From an uncultured Oscillospiraceae bacterium (lineage in GTDB: Bacteria > Bacillota > Clostridia > Oscillospirales > Oscillospiraceae): DNA of 44,810 bases. Within the stretch, counting starts at the first letter, position 1. Every line of letters starts with the position of its first letter. A program made the position numbers and the translations under genes. The stretch is from positions 1-44,810 of the forward strand of contig CANRFT010000015.1 in NCBI GenBank assembly GCA_947629955.1, in the 5' to 3' direction. The notes beneath the pieces were generated by a model, which saw only the letters and a program-made list of their open reading frames with translations, searched no databases and was not told where the DNA came from. Positions 23,704 to 32,212 of this stretch are shown here, one piece after another.

Positions 23704-24006
23704 ATGGTCCATCAGGTATTGTTCAAGCTGGCCCCCGGTTTTTCCGCCGATACCATGCGGGAGCTGTACAATGTGACATACGTCCATTTGCCCGAGGAGA
23801 TCCCGGAGGTCGAACACACCGCGTTTTACTGCAACTGTGTCGACAGGGACTGCAATATGGACGTCATGATCCGGGTAGACCTCACATGTAAGGATGGGCT
23901 GGAGAAATACCTGAACCACCCGCTGCATCAGCGATTTGTCAAGGAGACGCAGGCACACATTATGGAGCGTGTTTCATTTGACTGGAAAGAGGGGAGTCAC
24001 ACATGA
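23704..24006 (+). CDS. Dabb (stress-responsive alpha-beta barrel) domain protein
   Basis: This 100-residue protein has the pattern of Dabb proteins: opening MVHQVLFKLAPGF, central MDVMIRVDLTCKDGLEKYL and YLNHPLHQRFVKE near the end. These are dimeric ferredoxin-like folds with varied roles and few defined substrates. The start is ATG 23704 after AAGGAGGTGAA. It is the first gene of the sigma-54 operon and overlaps the next gene as ATGA (24003-24006). A role in sugar-acid metabolism is suggested only by its neighbours. Confidence 0.8.
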   Translation: MVHQVLFKLAPGFSADTMRELYNVTYVHLPEEIPEVEHTAFYCNCVDRDCNMDVMIRVDLTCKDGLEKYLNHPLHQRFVKETQAHIMERVSFDWKEGSHT

Positions 24007-24290
24007 TCAACGCAATTCTGTTACACAAAAACGATGATGTGGTCACTGTTACTATGCCGATCGCGGCAGGCGGGCAGGCTGTCTATCTGTTGGACGGGCA
24101 GCAGCTTCAGGTCACTGCTGTGCAGGATATCCCACAGTTCCACAAGGTCGCCATCAAGGCGGTGAAGGCCGGCAGCGATGTCATCAAGTACGGTGAGCGC
24201 ATCGGCTACGCGACCCAGGATATCTGTGTAGGCCAGCATGTTCACACGCACAATCTCGACGATCAGGCCAGAGAGGAGGGACAGGCATGA
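24003..24290 (+). CDS. SAF-domain protein, UxaA-type dehydratase small part
   Basis: This 95-residue protein has the SAF fold found at the N-terminus of altronate/galactarate dehydratases: MINAILLHKNDDVVTVTMPI, then IPQFHKVAIKAVKAGSDVIKYGERIGYAT, then GQHVHTHNL. The GQHVHTHN sequence is the family hallmark. In many Firmicutes the SAF part and the catalytic part are separate genes, as here. It overlaps the next gene by four bases (ATGA), so the two should form one enzyme that removes water from a sugar acid to give a 2-keto-3-deoxy acid. Confidence 0.88.
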   Translation: MINAILLHKNDDVVTVTMPIAAGGQAVYLLDGQQLQVTAVQDIPQFHKVAIKAVKAGSDVIKYGERIGYATQDICVGQHVHTHNLDDQAREEGQA

Positions 24291-24940
24291 AATTCAACGG
24301 TTACAGGCGGTCTGACGGTAGCGTGGGCATCCGCAACCACGTGCTCGTCCTTCCGGGGGTCATCTGCTCCGCCGGCGCCGCGCGCAAGATCGCCGAAAAG
24401 GCCGAAGGCTCCACTTACCTTTATAATCCCAACGGCTGCGCGCAGAACTCCGAGGATACGGCCCTTACGCTGGAGATCATCTCCGGCATGGTCGCCAACG
24501 GGAACGTCTATGGGGCCTTGATCGTCGGCCTCGGCTGCGAGATCGTCCAGAAGGAACGCTATATGGCGGCGATCCGCGCGAAAACGGACAAGCCGGTCTA
24601 TTACATCAGCATCCAGGAGGAGGGCGGCATCGCCAAAACGGTGGAGCGGGGTGTCGCGATCGTCCGGAAGATGCTGGAGGAGGCCAAGCTCTGCGAGCGG
24701 GAGGAGTGCGATATCTCCGAGCTGATCCTGGGCATGGAGTGCGGCGGTTCCGATCCGTCCTCCGGCTTCTCTGCCAACACCGTCCTGGGCAACACCTCTG
24801 ACCGCATCGTCGACCTGGGCGGCACCACTGTGCTGTCTGAGACGCCGGAGGCCATCGGCGCGGAGGATATCCTGAAGCGCCGCGGCATCACACCGGAGAT
24901 CGGCCAGAAGCTGTATGACACGGTGAAGAAGTGCGAGTAG
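24287..24940 (+). CDS. UxaA-family dehydratase large part, N-terminal piece before an in-frame amber stop
   Basis: The frame gives 217 residues of a UxaA/GarD C-terminal-type dehydratase: GYRRSDGSVGIRNHVLVLP, then NPNGCAQ, then GLGCEIVQ, then ILGMECGGSDPSSGFSANTVLG. These are family signatures, including the conserved cysteines. The frame stops at TAG 24938-24940 right after VKKCE. The same frame continues without further stops to 25447 with the rest of the domain. The product as read is truncated by about 44% and is probably inactive on its own. Confidence 0.8.
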   Translation: MKFNGYRRSDGSVGIRNHVLVLPGVICSAGAARKIAEKAEGSTYLYNPNGCAQNSEDTALTLEIISGMVANGNVYGALIVGLGCEIVQKERYMAAIRAKTDKPVYYISIQEEGGIAKTVERGVAIVRKMLEEAKLCEREECDISELILGMECGGSDPSSGFSANTVLGNTSDRIVDLGGTTVLSETPEAIGAEDILKRRGITPEIGQKLYDTVKKCE

Positions 24941-25447
24941 CTCTATCTGGACGCCGGAGAGGACATCCGCAACGCCAATCCCTCCCCGGGCAACAAGGCG
25001 GGCGGCATCACCACCCTGGAGGAGAAGTCCATCGGCTGTATCCACAAGAGCGGCACCCGCCCCTTCACGGACGTCATCTCCTATGGGCAGAAGATCACCC
25101 AGAAGGGGCTCCTGTTCATGGACAGCACCGCTTACGATGTGGCCTCCACGGTGGCAAAGATCGCCGGCGGCGCCCAGGTGATCGCGTTCACCACCGGCCG
25201 TGGCACCCCTGTGGGCAACGCCGTGGCCCCTGTCATTAAGATCACCGGCAACCGGGATACGTTCAACCGGCTCAATGATATGATGGATTATGACACCAGT
25301 TCCAGCTATATCGAGGGGGTCTCCATCGAGGAGCTCGGCGGTGACCTGCTGAACTATATCCTGGAGGTCTGCAACGGCAGGCTGGTAAAGGCAGAGGAGA
25401 ACGACATCTCTGACATGGCCATCAACCAGCTCCACAGCTATTGTTGA
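24938..25447 (+). pseudogene. UxaA-family dehydratase, C-terminal piece after the amber stop
   Basis: Directly after TAG at codon 218, and in the same frame, the protein reads LYLDAGEDIRNANPSPGNK, then GGITTLEEKSIGCIHKSG, then AGGAQVIAFTTGRGTPVGNA. This is the conserved second half of the UxaA catalytic domain, ending in HSYC at TGA 25445-25447. The joined length would be 386 residues, normal for the family. One base change (for example from CAG, AAG or GAG) explains the stop. The next ATG (25118) lies deep in the domain and has no ribosome site, so independent translation is unlikely. Confidence 0.8.
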
Positions 25448-25496
25448 TAAAAGGCAACGTCCTTTTAAATCAAAACGAGAGAAAGAGGGAAAAAAC

Positions 25497-26468
25497 ATGA
25501 AGATCCTAAAAACCGTGCAAAAGATTCCCGGCGGCCTTATGGTCGTCCCCCTGTTCCTCGGGGCCATCGTCAACCTGATCTGCCCCCAGGTCCTGGCCAT
25601 CGGCGGAATGACCACCGCCACCTTCCGTGACGGCGCCTCCGCCTTCATCGGCGCCAGCCTGATGTGCGTCGGCTCCCAGATCACGGTCACCAAGATCGGT
25701 GAGCCGCTGAAGCGCGGCGCCGTGCTGCTGATCGCGAAATTCCTGGCCGGCTTTGTGCCGACCCTCATCGTGTCCGCCATCTTTGGCCCCACCGGCGTTC
25801 TGGGTATCACCCCGCTGATGCTGCTGGCCGCTGTCACCAACAGCAACGGCGGTATGTATCTGGGCCTGATGACCAACTTCGGCGATGAAAACGATCTGGG
25901 CGCTCAGTCGCTGCTCGGCATCAACGACGGTCCCTTCCTGACCCTTATCGGCATGGGACTCGCCGGCCTGGCCAAGTTCGACTATATGGCCCTGCTCGGT
26001 TCTGTCGGCACTCTGATCGTAGGCATCATCCTGGGCAATATCGACCATGACATCCGTGAATTCCTGAAGCCCGGCATCATGTTCACCCTGCCGTTCCTGG
26101 CCTTCTGCCTGGGCACCGGCCTGAATCTGAAGAACATCGTCACCGGCGGTCTCACCGGTATCCTGCTGGGCGTGCTCGTGGTAGTGCTGACCGGCCTCTT
26201 CACCATCCCCGCGGACAAGTTCATCCTGAAGCGCCCGGGCTATGCGGGCGCCGCCATCTGCACGACGGCCGGAAACGCTGTGGCTGTCCCCGCGATCCTT
26301 GCCGAGGCGTCTCCCAACCTGGCCGACCAGGTGGAGGCCGCTACCGCCGCTGTTGCCACCGCCGTCATCGTCACCGCTATCCTCTGCCCCGTTGTTACGA
26401 GCTTCATCGCGAAAAAGTTCGGCTGCCCGCGGGATGAAAAGCTTGCCCAGGGCTCTGCGGACGCCTGA
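25497..26468 (+). CDS. kdgT: 2-keto-3-deoxygluconate permease
   Basis: This 323-residue integral membrane protein has about ten hydrophobic segments and KdgT family sequence: KTVQKIPGGLMVVPLFLGA, then FIGASLMCVGSQI, then VTNSNGGMYLGLMTNFGDE, then SLLGINDGPFLTLIGMG. It should bring 2-keto-3-deoxygluconate or a similar 2-keto-3-deoxy acid in by cation symport. It follows the broken dehydratase by 49 bases with its own ribosome site (GAAAGAGGG) and is presumably part of the sigma-54 transcript. A KDG kinase or aldolase is not in the window. Confidence 0.92.
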   Translation: MKILKTVQKIPGGLMVVPLFLGAIVNLICPQVLAIGGMTTATFRDGASAFIGASLMCVGSQITVTKIGEPLKRGAVLLIAKFLAGFVPTLIVSAIFGPTGVLGITPLMLLAAVTNSNGGMYLGLMTNFGDENDLGAQSLLGINDGPFLTLIGMGLAGLAKFDYMALLGSVGTLIVGIILGNIDHDIREFLKPGIMFTLPFLAFCLGTGLNLKNIVTGGLTGILLGVLVVVLTGLFTIPADKFILKRPGYAGAAICTTAGNAVAVPAILAEASPNLADQVEAATAAVATAVIVTAILCPVVTSFIAKKFGCPRDEKLAQGSADA

Positions 26469-26496
26469 TCTCCGAAGCGTATTTCCTCTCATGCTT

Positions 26497-26528
26497 CAGC
26501 GGCCTGCCGGGAAACCGGCAGGCCGCTG
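26497..26528. terminator. Convergent terminator between kdgT and rpoN
   Basis: A 14-bp perfect stem (CAGCGGCCTGCCGG with its complement) closes a GAAA tetraloop. TGTTTAAG follows on the plus strand, so the T-run is weak. Confidence 0.6.
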
Positions 26529-26562
26529 TGTTTAAGAAGACTGTGTACTGTCCGCTTCGGAT

Positions 26563-27912
26563 TCAGCTCTTTTTCCGCCCGCCGGCGGCGGGGATGCCCA
26601 GCTCCTCCCGATACTTGGCCACGGTCCGCCGGGAGATCGCGATGCCCTGACTTGCCAGCAGTCCGCACAGCTTCTGATCGGACAGGGGCTTGCGGCGGTC
26701 CTCGTTCTGGATGAGGCCGCGGAGGGCGGCCTTTGCCTGCTCCGAGGACAGGCCGCTTTCCGTGTCAGAGAGGGCCCGGGAGAAGAAGCATTTCAGGGGG
26801 AACACCCCGTAGGCGCACTGGAGGTATTTGTCCTGCACCGCCCGGCTGACAGTGGACTCATGAACCCCCACATCTTCCGCGATATCCGTGAGCGTCATGG
26901 GTCTCAGGTGCCCCGGGCCCCGGTGGAAGAAGTCCGCCTGACGGGCGGCCATGGCCTTTGCGCAGGACAGCAGCGTGGACCTCCGCTGTTCGACGGCCCG
27001 GACCACCCACTGGGCCTGGCGGGTGCGCTCGGTCAGATAGTCCCGGACCTCCTGGTCGTCGCTGGTGGCCATCAGGGAGCGGTAATAGCCGCTGACCCGG
27101 AGGGAGGGGATGAAGGTGTCGTTCAGCACCACCTCAAAGCCCTCGCCGGATGGAAGGACAGCCAGATCGGGAATGAGGAATCTGGCCTCCTCCCGGGGGG
27201 CAAAGGCGGCGCCGGGGTGCGGGTCCAGAGAGCGGATCAGGCTGCATATCCTGCGCACCTCCGCCTGGGTGATGCCGGTCTGTTTTGCGATATGGTTATA
27301 ATGGCTCTGGGCCAGTTCCTCCAGATAGTTCCCGGCGATCGTCAGGGCCGGGCCGGTCTCGCCCCGGCGGCGGAGCTGGAGGAGCAGGCACTCCGACAGG
27401 CTCCGGGCCGCCACGCCGGCGGGCTCCAGGCTCTGCACCAGCTGGACGGCCTCCTGGATCGTCGTGCAGGTCACATGGGCGTGAGCGGCCAGGTCCTCCA
27501 GCGGCTCGTCCAGACGGCCCGCGCCGTTGAGGCTCTGCAAAACGCACTCCACCGCCGCCGCCAGAGCCGACGGGAGCCCGTGAAAATCGATTTGGGCGCG
27601 GAGATGGTCGTAAAGGCTCTCCTCCCAGAGAACGGCCCCGCCGCGGTTCTCGATGGGATCGCAGGCGTCATCCTGATAATAGGAGCGGTTCTGTGCGTCC
27701 CCGGTGCACAGCCACTCCAGCTTCTGGGACAGGTCTCCGCGGTCGTCCGCATGTTCGGGGCGGCGCTCCTCGCTCTCCAGGACCGGATTCTCCTCCAACT
27801 GCTCCCGGATATATTCCCGCAGTTCCACCGCGCCCATCTGGAGCAGCCTGACCGACTGTATCATCTGAGGCGACAGGGTCTGGTTCTGCCGCAATGTTTG
27901 GTTCAGTTCCAT
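26563..27912 (-). CDS. rpoN: RNA polymerase sigma-54 factor
   Basis: This 449-residue sigma-54 protein has region I at the N-terminus (LRQNQTLSPQMIQSVRLLQM, then LREYIREQLEENPVLE), an acidic region II, the core-binding domain, the helix-turn-helix (MTLTDIAEDVGVHESTVSRA at about 325-344) and the diagnostic RpoN box SRRTVAKYRE near the C-terminus. Region I contacts the AAA+ activator and the RpoN box reads the -24 element. It reads convergently toward the sigma-54-dependent operon at 23704, close to its PrpR-like activator. Such clustering suggests the factor has a narrow regulon here. Confidence 0.95.
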   Translation of the reverse strand: MELNQTLRQNQTLSPQMIQSVRLLQMGAVELREYIREQLEENPVLESEERRPEHADDRGDLSQKLEWLCTGDAQNRSYYQDDACDPIENRGGAVLWEESLYDHLRAQIDFHGLPSALAAAVECVLQSLNGAGRLDEPLEDLAAHAHVTCTTIQEAVQLVQSLEPAGVAARSLSECLLLQLRRRGETGPALTIAGNYLEELAQSHYNHIAKQTGITQAEVRRICSLIRSLDPHPGAAFAPREEARFLIPDLAVLPSGEGFEVVLNDTFIPSLRVSGYYRSLMATSDDQEVRDYLTERTRQAQWVVRAVEQRRSTLLSCAKAMAARQADFFHRGPGHLRPMTLTDIAEDVGVHESTVSRAVQDKYLQCAYGVFPLKCFFSRALSDTESGLSSEQAKAALRGLIQNEDRRKPLSDQKLCGLLASQGIAISRRTVAKYREELGIPAAGGRKKS

Positions 27913-27979
27913 GACAGCACCCGCCCCGCAGTTTTTTGCGCGATACGGTCCGTTCCTACAGGACGTTCCCGTTTATCCT

Positions 27980-28008
27980 ATTGTAACGCCGGACGCCCGG
28001 AGTGTCAA
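27980..28008 (-). promoter_or_regulatory. Sigma-A promoter of rpoN
   Basis: On the minus strand, TTGACA (28003-28008) and TACAAT (27980-27985) are separated by 17 bases, about 70 bases above the rpoN start codon. Confidence 0.75.
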
Positions 28009-28105
28009 TGCCGCCGCCTGCCGCCGGAGGCCGGAGGCCCGCCTTTTACCGTTCGGGTCCGGCTGTCAGAATTTGCGCCGAAAGCACCCTTTTTTGTGAA
28101 AATCG

Positions 28106-28114
28106 TGATATACT
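28106..28114 (+). promoter_or_regulatory. Extended -10 promoter candidate for the NlpC/P60-SLH gene
   Basis: TGATATACT combines a TGN extension with a consensus-like -10, about 30 bases before the start codon. No good -35 is visible at 17 bases above. Confidence 0.4.
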
Positions 28115-28145
28115 GGATTCATAAAATACAAAGGAGGTTTTGCCC

Positions 28146-30107
28146 ATGCTTCACAGACCAGTGATCCTTCGCCGCCTGCTGCCGGCGCTTCTGTGCGTCC
28201 TCATGCTGTGCCAGCCGGCCCTGGCCGCCGGAGTCTCCTATATGCCCGGCGTGACGGCTGAGATGTCAGACCCGGCCTTCTGGTCCTCCCGGCAGGAGGA
28301 TCCCCGAGAGGTCATCCTCACCCAGGAGGAGATCCAGGCGGTAAACGCCGGGATCATTGAAAAGAGCGGCACCATGGTGATGGATCTGAAGTCCGCGCCC
28401 GAGACCTTCAACGGGCCCGCCCAGAACGAGGCCATCCGCACCTCCGCCACCGCCGACGCCCAGTATTACTCCGGCTGGACCTACGGCGCCGACGGGAAGA
28501 AGATCGAGTGGTCCGGATTCCAGGCCATGATCGACAACTGCATCGACCCCCGGGCCACCGCCGATATGCCGGTGCGCTACGGCGTGGCGGTGAAGCGCAC
28601 CGTTTTGCAGGTGTTCCCCTCGGACTGCCCCCTGATGGATGACCCCGCCGACCCGGATTTCGACTATCAGTCCCTCAGCGCGGTCTGCGTCAACGACCCG
28701 GTGCTGATCTACCTGACCTCCGCCGACGGGAAGTACTACATGGCCCGCAGCCGGGACTGCTCGGGCTGGCTCCCCGTGGAGGACGTGGCCCTCTGCGCCG
28801 ATAAGGCCGAGTGGCTCTCCGCCTGGGACCTGCCCTCGGAGAAGCTGCTGGTGGTCTATGGGAACAAGACGTATACCGACACCTCCAACACCCACCCGGA
28901 GACCGCCCGCCGGATGCTGACCCAGGGCACGGCTCTGGAGCTGGTGGAGGGTCTGGAACCGGATCAGCTGGTGAACAACCGCTCCCCCTACCACAACTAT
29001 GTGGTCTGGCTTCCGGTGCGCCGCGACGACGGCAGTTATGAGAAGCAGATGGCCCTGATCCCCGAGACCGCCAAGGTCAATGTGGGGTATCTGCCCCTGA
29101 CCACGGAGAACATTGCCAAGGTGTCCCTGGCCTGCCTGGGCGACGTCTACGGCTGGGGCGGCATGCTGGACGGGGAGGACTGCTCCGGCATGGTCCGCAC
29201 GGTCTACTCCTGCTTCGGCCTGCACATCGGCCGCAACGGCAACTGGCAGTGGCCGGCGGATATGGAGAAGATCGATATGACCAATATGTCCGTGGAGGAA
29301 AAGCGGCTGATCCTGGACGGGCTGCCCCTTGGGGCCGCCCTGTGCTTCTCAGGCCATGAGATGATCTATCTGGGCAAGGTGGACGGGAATTACTACGTGG
29401 TCAGCACGGTCAGCAGCATCATGAGTCCCGACACCGGCAAGCTGCTGCGCACCCGCGGCGTGATGATCAATATGCTGGACGTCAAACGGGCCAGCGGCCT
29501 GACCTGGCTGGGGGCCCTCAACAAGGCATTCATGCCCTGCTACGCGAAGCTGGAGGGAAGGACCTATGACTTTCCCTCCCTCCAGTGGTATCATGACGGC
29601 GTGACCTGGAGCATGGCCAACAAGGTCCTGCCTGCCCTGGATATCGACGGCACGTTCGGCATCGGCCGGACCGTCTCCCGGGGAGAGCTGGCCCAGGCCA
29701 TGTGGAATCTGGCCGGACAGCCGGCGGCAGGGGCCCCGTGCGATTTTATCGATGTACCTGAGGATCACTCTGCCCGGGATGCCATCTCCTGGGCAGTGGG
29801 GGCCGGCGTCATGGTGGGCGCCGGCGACGGGACCTTTGCGCCGGAGGCCGCCCTCACCCGGCAGCAGGCGGCCACCGCCCTGCTGCGGTTCGCCCGGAGC
29901 CAGGGGGCCGCTGTCGGAGATGGCATCGATTTGGATGGCTTCCGTGACGCCGCCGGCGTCAGCGACTACGCCCGCGAGGCCATGGAATGGGCCTGCGGCC
30001 AGGGGCTGATCGCCGGCAGCGGCGGATATCTGCTCCCCGACGGGACACTCACCCGGGAGCAGCTGGCCACGGTCCTGCTGCGGTACAGCAAGCTGTCCGC
30101 CCAATGA
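28146..30107 (+). CDS. Secreted NlpC/P60 cell-wall hydrolase with SLH domains
   Basis: This 653-residue exported protein has a signal peptide ending near ALAAG (about residue 27). An SH3-like region (about 140-310) is followed by an NlpC/P60 cysteine peptidase domain with Cys346 in GEDCSGMVRTVY and His404 in FSGHEMIYLG. Surface-layer-homology repeats fill about 480-653 (for example DHSARDAISWAVGAGVMVG, then DGTFAPEAALTRQQAATALL, then YAREAMEWACGQGLI). P60 domains cut D-Glu-gamma-diamino-acid bonds in peptidoglycan stems, and SLH domains hold proteins to the wall polymer. ATG 28146 follows AAAGGAGG. It borders the injection-system locus, but a functional link is not shown. Confidence 0.85.
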   Translation: MLHRPVILRRLLPALLCVLMLCQPALAAGVSYMPGVTAEMSDPAFWSSRQEDPREVILTQEEIQAVNAGIIEKSGTMVMDLKSAPETFNGPAQNEAIRTSATADAQYYSGWTYGADGKKIEWSGFQAMIDNCIDPRATADMPVRYGVAVKRTVLQVFPSDCPLMDDPADPDFDYQSLSAVCVNDPVLIYLTSADGKYYMARSRDCSGWLPVEDVALCADKAEWLSAWDLPSEKLLVVYGNKTYTDTSNTHPETARRMLTQGTALELVEGLEPDQLVNNRSPYHNYVVWLPVRRDDGSYEKQMALIPETAKVNVGYLPLTTENIAKVSLACLGDVYGWGGMLDGEDCSGMVRTVYSCFGLHIGRNGNWQWPADMEKIDMTNMSVEEKRLILDGLPLGAALCFSGHEMIYLGKVDGNYYVVSTVSSIMSPDTGKLLRTRGVMINMLDVKRASGLTWLGALNKAFMPCYAKLEGRTYDFPSLQWYHDGVTWSMANKVLPALDIDGTFGIGRTVSRGELAQAMWNLAGQPAAGAPCDFIDVPEDHSARDAISWAVGAGVMVGAGDGTFAPEAALTRQQAATALLRFARSQGAAVGDGIDLDGFRDAAGVSDYAREAMEWACGQGLIAGSGGYLLPDGTLTREQLATVLLRYSKLSAQ

Positions 30108-30121
30108 ACTGAATCACACGC

Positions 30122-30166
30122 AAAGCGCCCGCCGGGGAGCAGAACGCTCCCGGGCGGGCGCTTTTT
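30122..30166. terminator. Bidirectional terminator
   Basis: AAGCGCCCGCC and GGAGC pair with GCTCC and GGGCGGGCGCTT around a small loop, followed by TTTTTC on the plus strand. It separates the P60-SLH gene from the convergent DUF4157 gene. Confidence 0.7.
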
Positions 30167-30182
30167 CATTTCCGGATCCCGG

Positions 30183-31967
30183 TCACGGCTGGCCCGCCGG
30201 GGCGGGCGGGTTCTGCTGGTTGGCCTGCGCGGCGCCGCGGCGGGCGTTTCTCTTCTGTATCTCCAGCTGTGCCGCGTCTTTGTTGAACGTGCGCCAGGTG
30301 AATTTGTATACCTCCTTGGCCAGATCCGAGGCGTTTTTCCCGTGGGCGTATACGTCGGCCATGAGCTCGGCAAACGCCTCATCGGGCGTTACGGCGCCGT
30401 ACCGGGAGAGCTGCCCCATGTAGTAGAGATCCATCTTCGCCGCGTCCGCCTTACTCATCTGCTTGGTGCCGGTCCCCGGGTCCACGCTGAAACCCCGTTC
30501 ATTGACACGCGTATCCTTGATCGCTTGGTTCAGGAGCAATTTATCCTCGGCGTTCTTATAGGGATCATACGCATTCTCTTGCGAATCCCGGCTCCCGCCA
30601 AAGTCGACCATGCCGTTTTTGACGTTGCCGTTTTGCGCTTGGATCAGCAGGAAATCGCTGAATCTATGGTCCGCATTGGGATCATTTTTCAACTTTTTCT
30701 TTTCTTTTTCGGACAGCTTGCGGATGGCCTTGTTGAGAATGATGTTAATCGTCTGGGAGTTTTTGCGGTCCTTTGACCAATCCTTTTCCTCCCGGCCCAG
30801 TTTGATAAGAGCGTCAGTGAGCACATGCCCCAGTTCGTGGGCGCCGTCGAATCTGCTGTCGGCGGCATTGAACCGCACCGTATCATCCAGCTCTTTCTTC
30901 ATTGCCTCCGCTGGTTCGGTCGGAGCCTCGTTAGAGGACTTGGCCGGGTTCCAATTGATTATGTTTGGCAACAGCACTTTTGCCGGCGAAGAGGCGCTCA
31001 TGACCGCGCCTTTGTCGGGCTTGATCGCTCCAAAGCCCCCGATCCAGCGCCTCAGGATGGAGAAATCTCCCACCATTCGGGTCATGATGCCTAGCCGCTC
31101 CCGAACTCCTTTTGTGTCGCTGCCGGCGGGAAGCTCTCCGGACAGCTTTCCGGAGGTCATCATCCCCTGGAACGCGTTAAACAGGCCGGACAGATTCTTG
31201 GCCTGGGGGCCGTTCTGAGGACCCAGCGTGTCCAGTTCCTTCTGCAGTTCGGCGTTTCCGGTGGGGTTTTCGGCGTTCTGCGCCAGGGCGGCCGGGTCGA
31301 TTTTCCAGGCCCGGGTCGCATACATTCTTTCGAGCTGCTTCGCGTGGGCTTCGGCCTCGGCCCTCTGCCGTTGGGCCTCGTTCTGCCGTTTCTCCTCCTC
31401 AGCCGCTTCTTTCGCCGCCCGCCGGTCCGCGAACCACTTTTTGATGCGGGCAAAGAAGCCGTCCCCCTGCATGGGGGCCTGGGCCGCCGGGGCGGGGGAA
31501 AAGGACCCCAGCCCGCCGGACAGTCCGCCGCCCATGGCCCGGGAGGCGATGGCGTTGGCCCCCGCCTCCGCGCCGGAGTCGTACAGGGGCAGGCCGGCCT
31601 GGCCGCCCATGCCCCCGCCCCGGCTCTGCTGGACCACGTGGCCCAGCTCATGGGACAGCAGTCGCGCTCCGGCCTCGGTCCCCGGCTGGAAGGCGCCGGG
31701 GGCGAAGCGGATCAGATCGCCCTGGGCGACGGCCCTGGCGCCCAACTGCCCGGGCAGGTCGGACTGGACCAGCCGGACCCGGGAGACGCCGGGGCCGAAG
31801 TGGGACTCCATCCGCTCCCGCATGGCGCCATCCAGGTCGATGGGGCTGGTGTGCTCCCGCTCCACCGCCGCCTGGACAGACCGGACGGCCTCCGCCATCG
31901 GCGCGTCGGAGGGCAGGGACCGGGGGCGGTCCGCCCTGACGCGTTCCTTTTCCGCCCACTGATGCAC
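30183..31967 (-). CDS. eCIS cargo candidate: DUF4157 leader + C-terminal zincin protease
   Basis: This is a 594-residue protein. Residues about 42-145 are a DUF4157 domain, the leader associated with extracellular contractile injection systems (LDGAMRERMESHFGPGVSRV, then HELGHVVQQ at 106-114). AQAPMQ at about 162-167 marks its end. A charged helical segment (about 175-215, EEEKRQNEAQRQRAEAEAH) follows. The C-terminal domain has a second zinc motif, HELGH at 377-381, with DEAFAELMADV at 529-539 as probable source of the third ligand. It therefore looks like an injected metalloprotease toxin. The GTG start at 31967 follows AAGGGAGGG. It has its own promoter and reads away from the main array. 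Confidence 0.8.
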   Translation of the reverse strand: MHQWAEKERVRADRPRSLPSDAPMAEAVRSVQAAVEREHTSPIDLDGAMRERMESHFGPGVSRVRLVQSDLPGQLGARAVAQGDLIRFAPGAFQPGTEAGARLLSHELGHVVQQSRGGGMGGQAGLPLYDSGAEAGANAIASRAMGGGLSGGLGSFSPAPAAQAPMQGDGFFARIKKWFADRRAAKEAAEEEKRQNEAQRQRAEAEAHAKQLERMYATRAWKIDPAALAQNAENPTGNAELQKELDTLGPQNGPQAKNLSGLFNAFQGMMTSGKLSGELPAGSDTKGVRERLGIMTRMVGDFSILRRWIGGFGAIKPDKGAVMSASSPAKVLLPNIINWNPAKSSNEAPTEPAEAMKKELDDTVRFNAADSRFDGAHELGHVLTDALIKLGREEKDWSKDRKNSQTINIILNKAIRKLSEKEKKKLKNDPNADHRFSDFLLIQAQNGNVKNGMVDFGGSRDSQENAYDPYKNAEDKLLLNQAIKDTRVNERGFSVDPGTGTKQMSKADAAKMDLYYMGQLSRYGAVTPDEAFAELMADVYAHGKNASDLAKEVYKFTWRTFNKDAAQLEIQKRNARRGAAQANQQNPPAPAGQP

Positions 31968-32021
31968 GATGGTCCCTCCCTTCCCGAACGGTCTGCCGCA
32001 GCGTATAACTTTACAATTACG

Positions 32022-32064
32022 ATAGTACAGAACCGGAGCGGGAATGTCAACGAAACCGGCGCGG
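32022..32064 (-). promoter_or_regulatory. Promoter of the minus-strand protease cargo gene, with shared element
   Basis: On the minus strand, TTGACA (32045-32050) and TACTAT (32022-32027) are separated by 17 bases. Directly above the -35 lies CCGCGCCGGTTTCG, matching the element found at 32134 and 41131. Confidence 0.65.
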
Positions 32065-32133
32065 ACTGTGCGAAAGCGTACCAAACGGCGGGAGCGGGCG
32101 GAGGGCAAATCCATTCAGGGTAAATGGGAGGAT

Positions 32134-32176
32134 TTCACGCCGGATTCGTTGAGAAATCCGCCCGGCGCGGTATACT
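32134..32176 (+). promoter_or_regulatory. Promoter of the DUF4157 array, with shared element
   Basis: TTCACGCCGGATTC (32134-32147) lies one base above TTGAGA (32149-32154). TATACT (32171-32176) follows after 16 bases. The 14-base element is identical to that at 41131. Confidence 0.7.
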
Positions 32177-32212
32177 GTATGCTGTAAAATACTGTGGGGA
32201 GGGGAGTTTACG

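Noticed and set aside
24938-24940. TAG as a pyrrolysine or programmed readthrough codon
   Set aside because: No pyrrolysine genes or known readthrough context are visible, and UxaA-type dehydratases are not known to need an unusual residue here. A simple nonsense change is the default.
25118-25447. Independent gene for the C-terminal half of the dehydratase
   Set aside because: The ATG lies inside the conserved domain and lacks a ribosome site.
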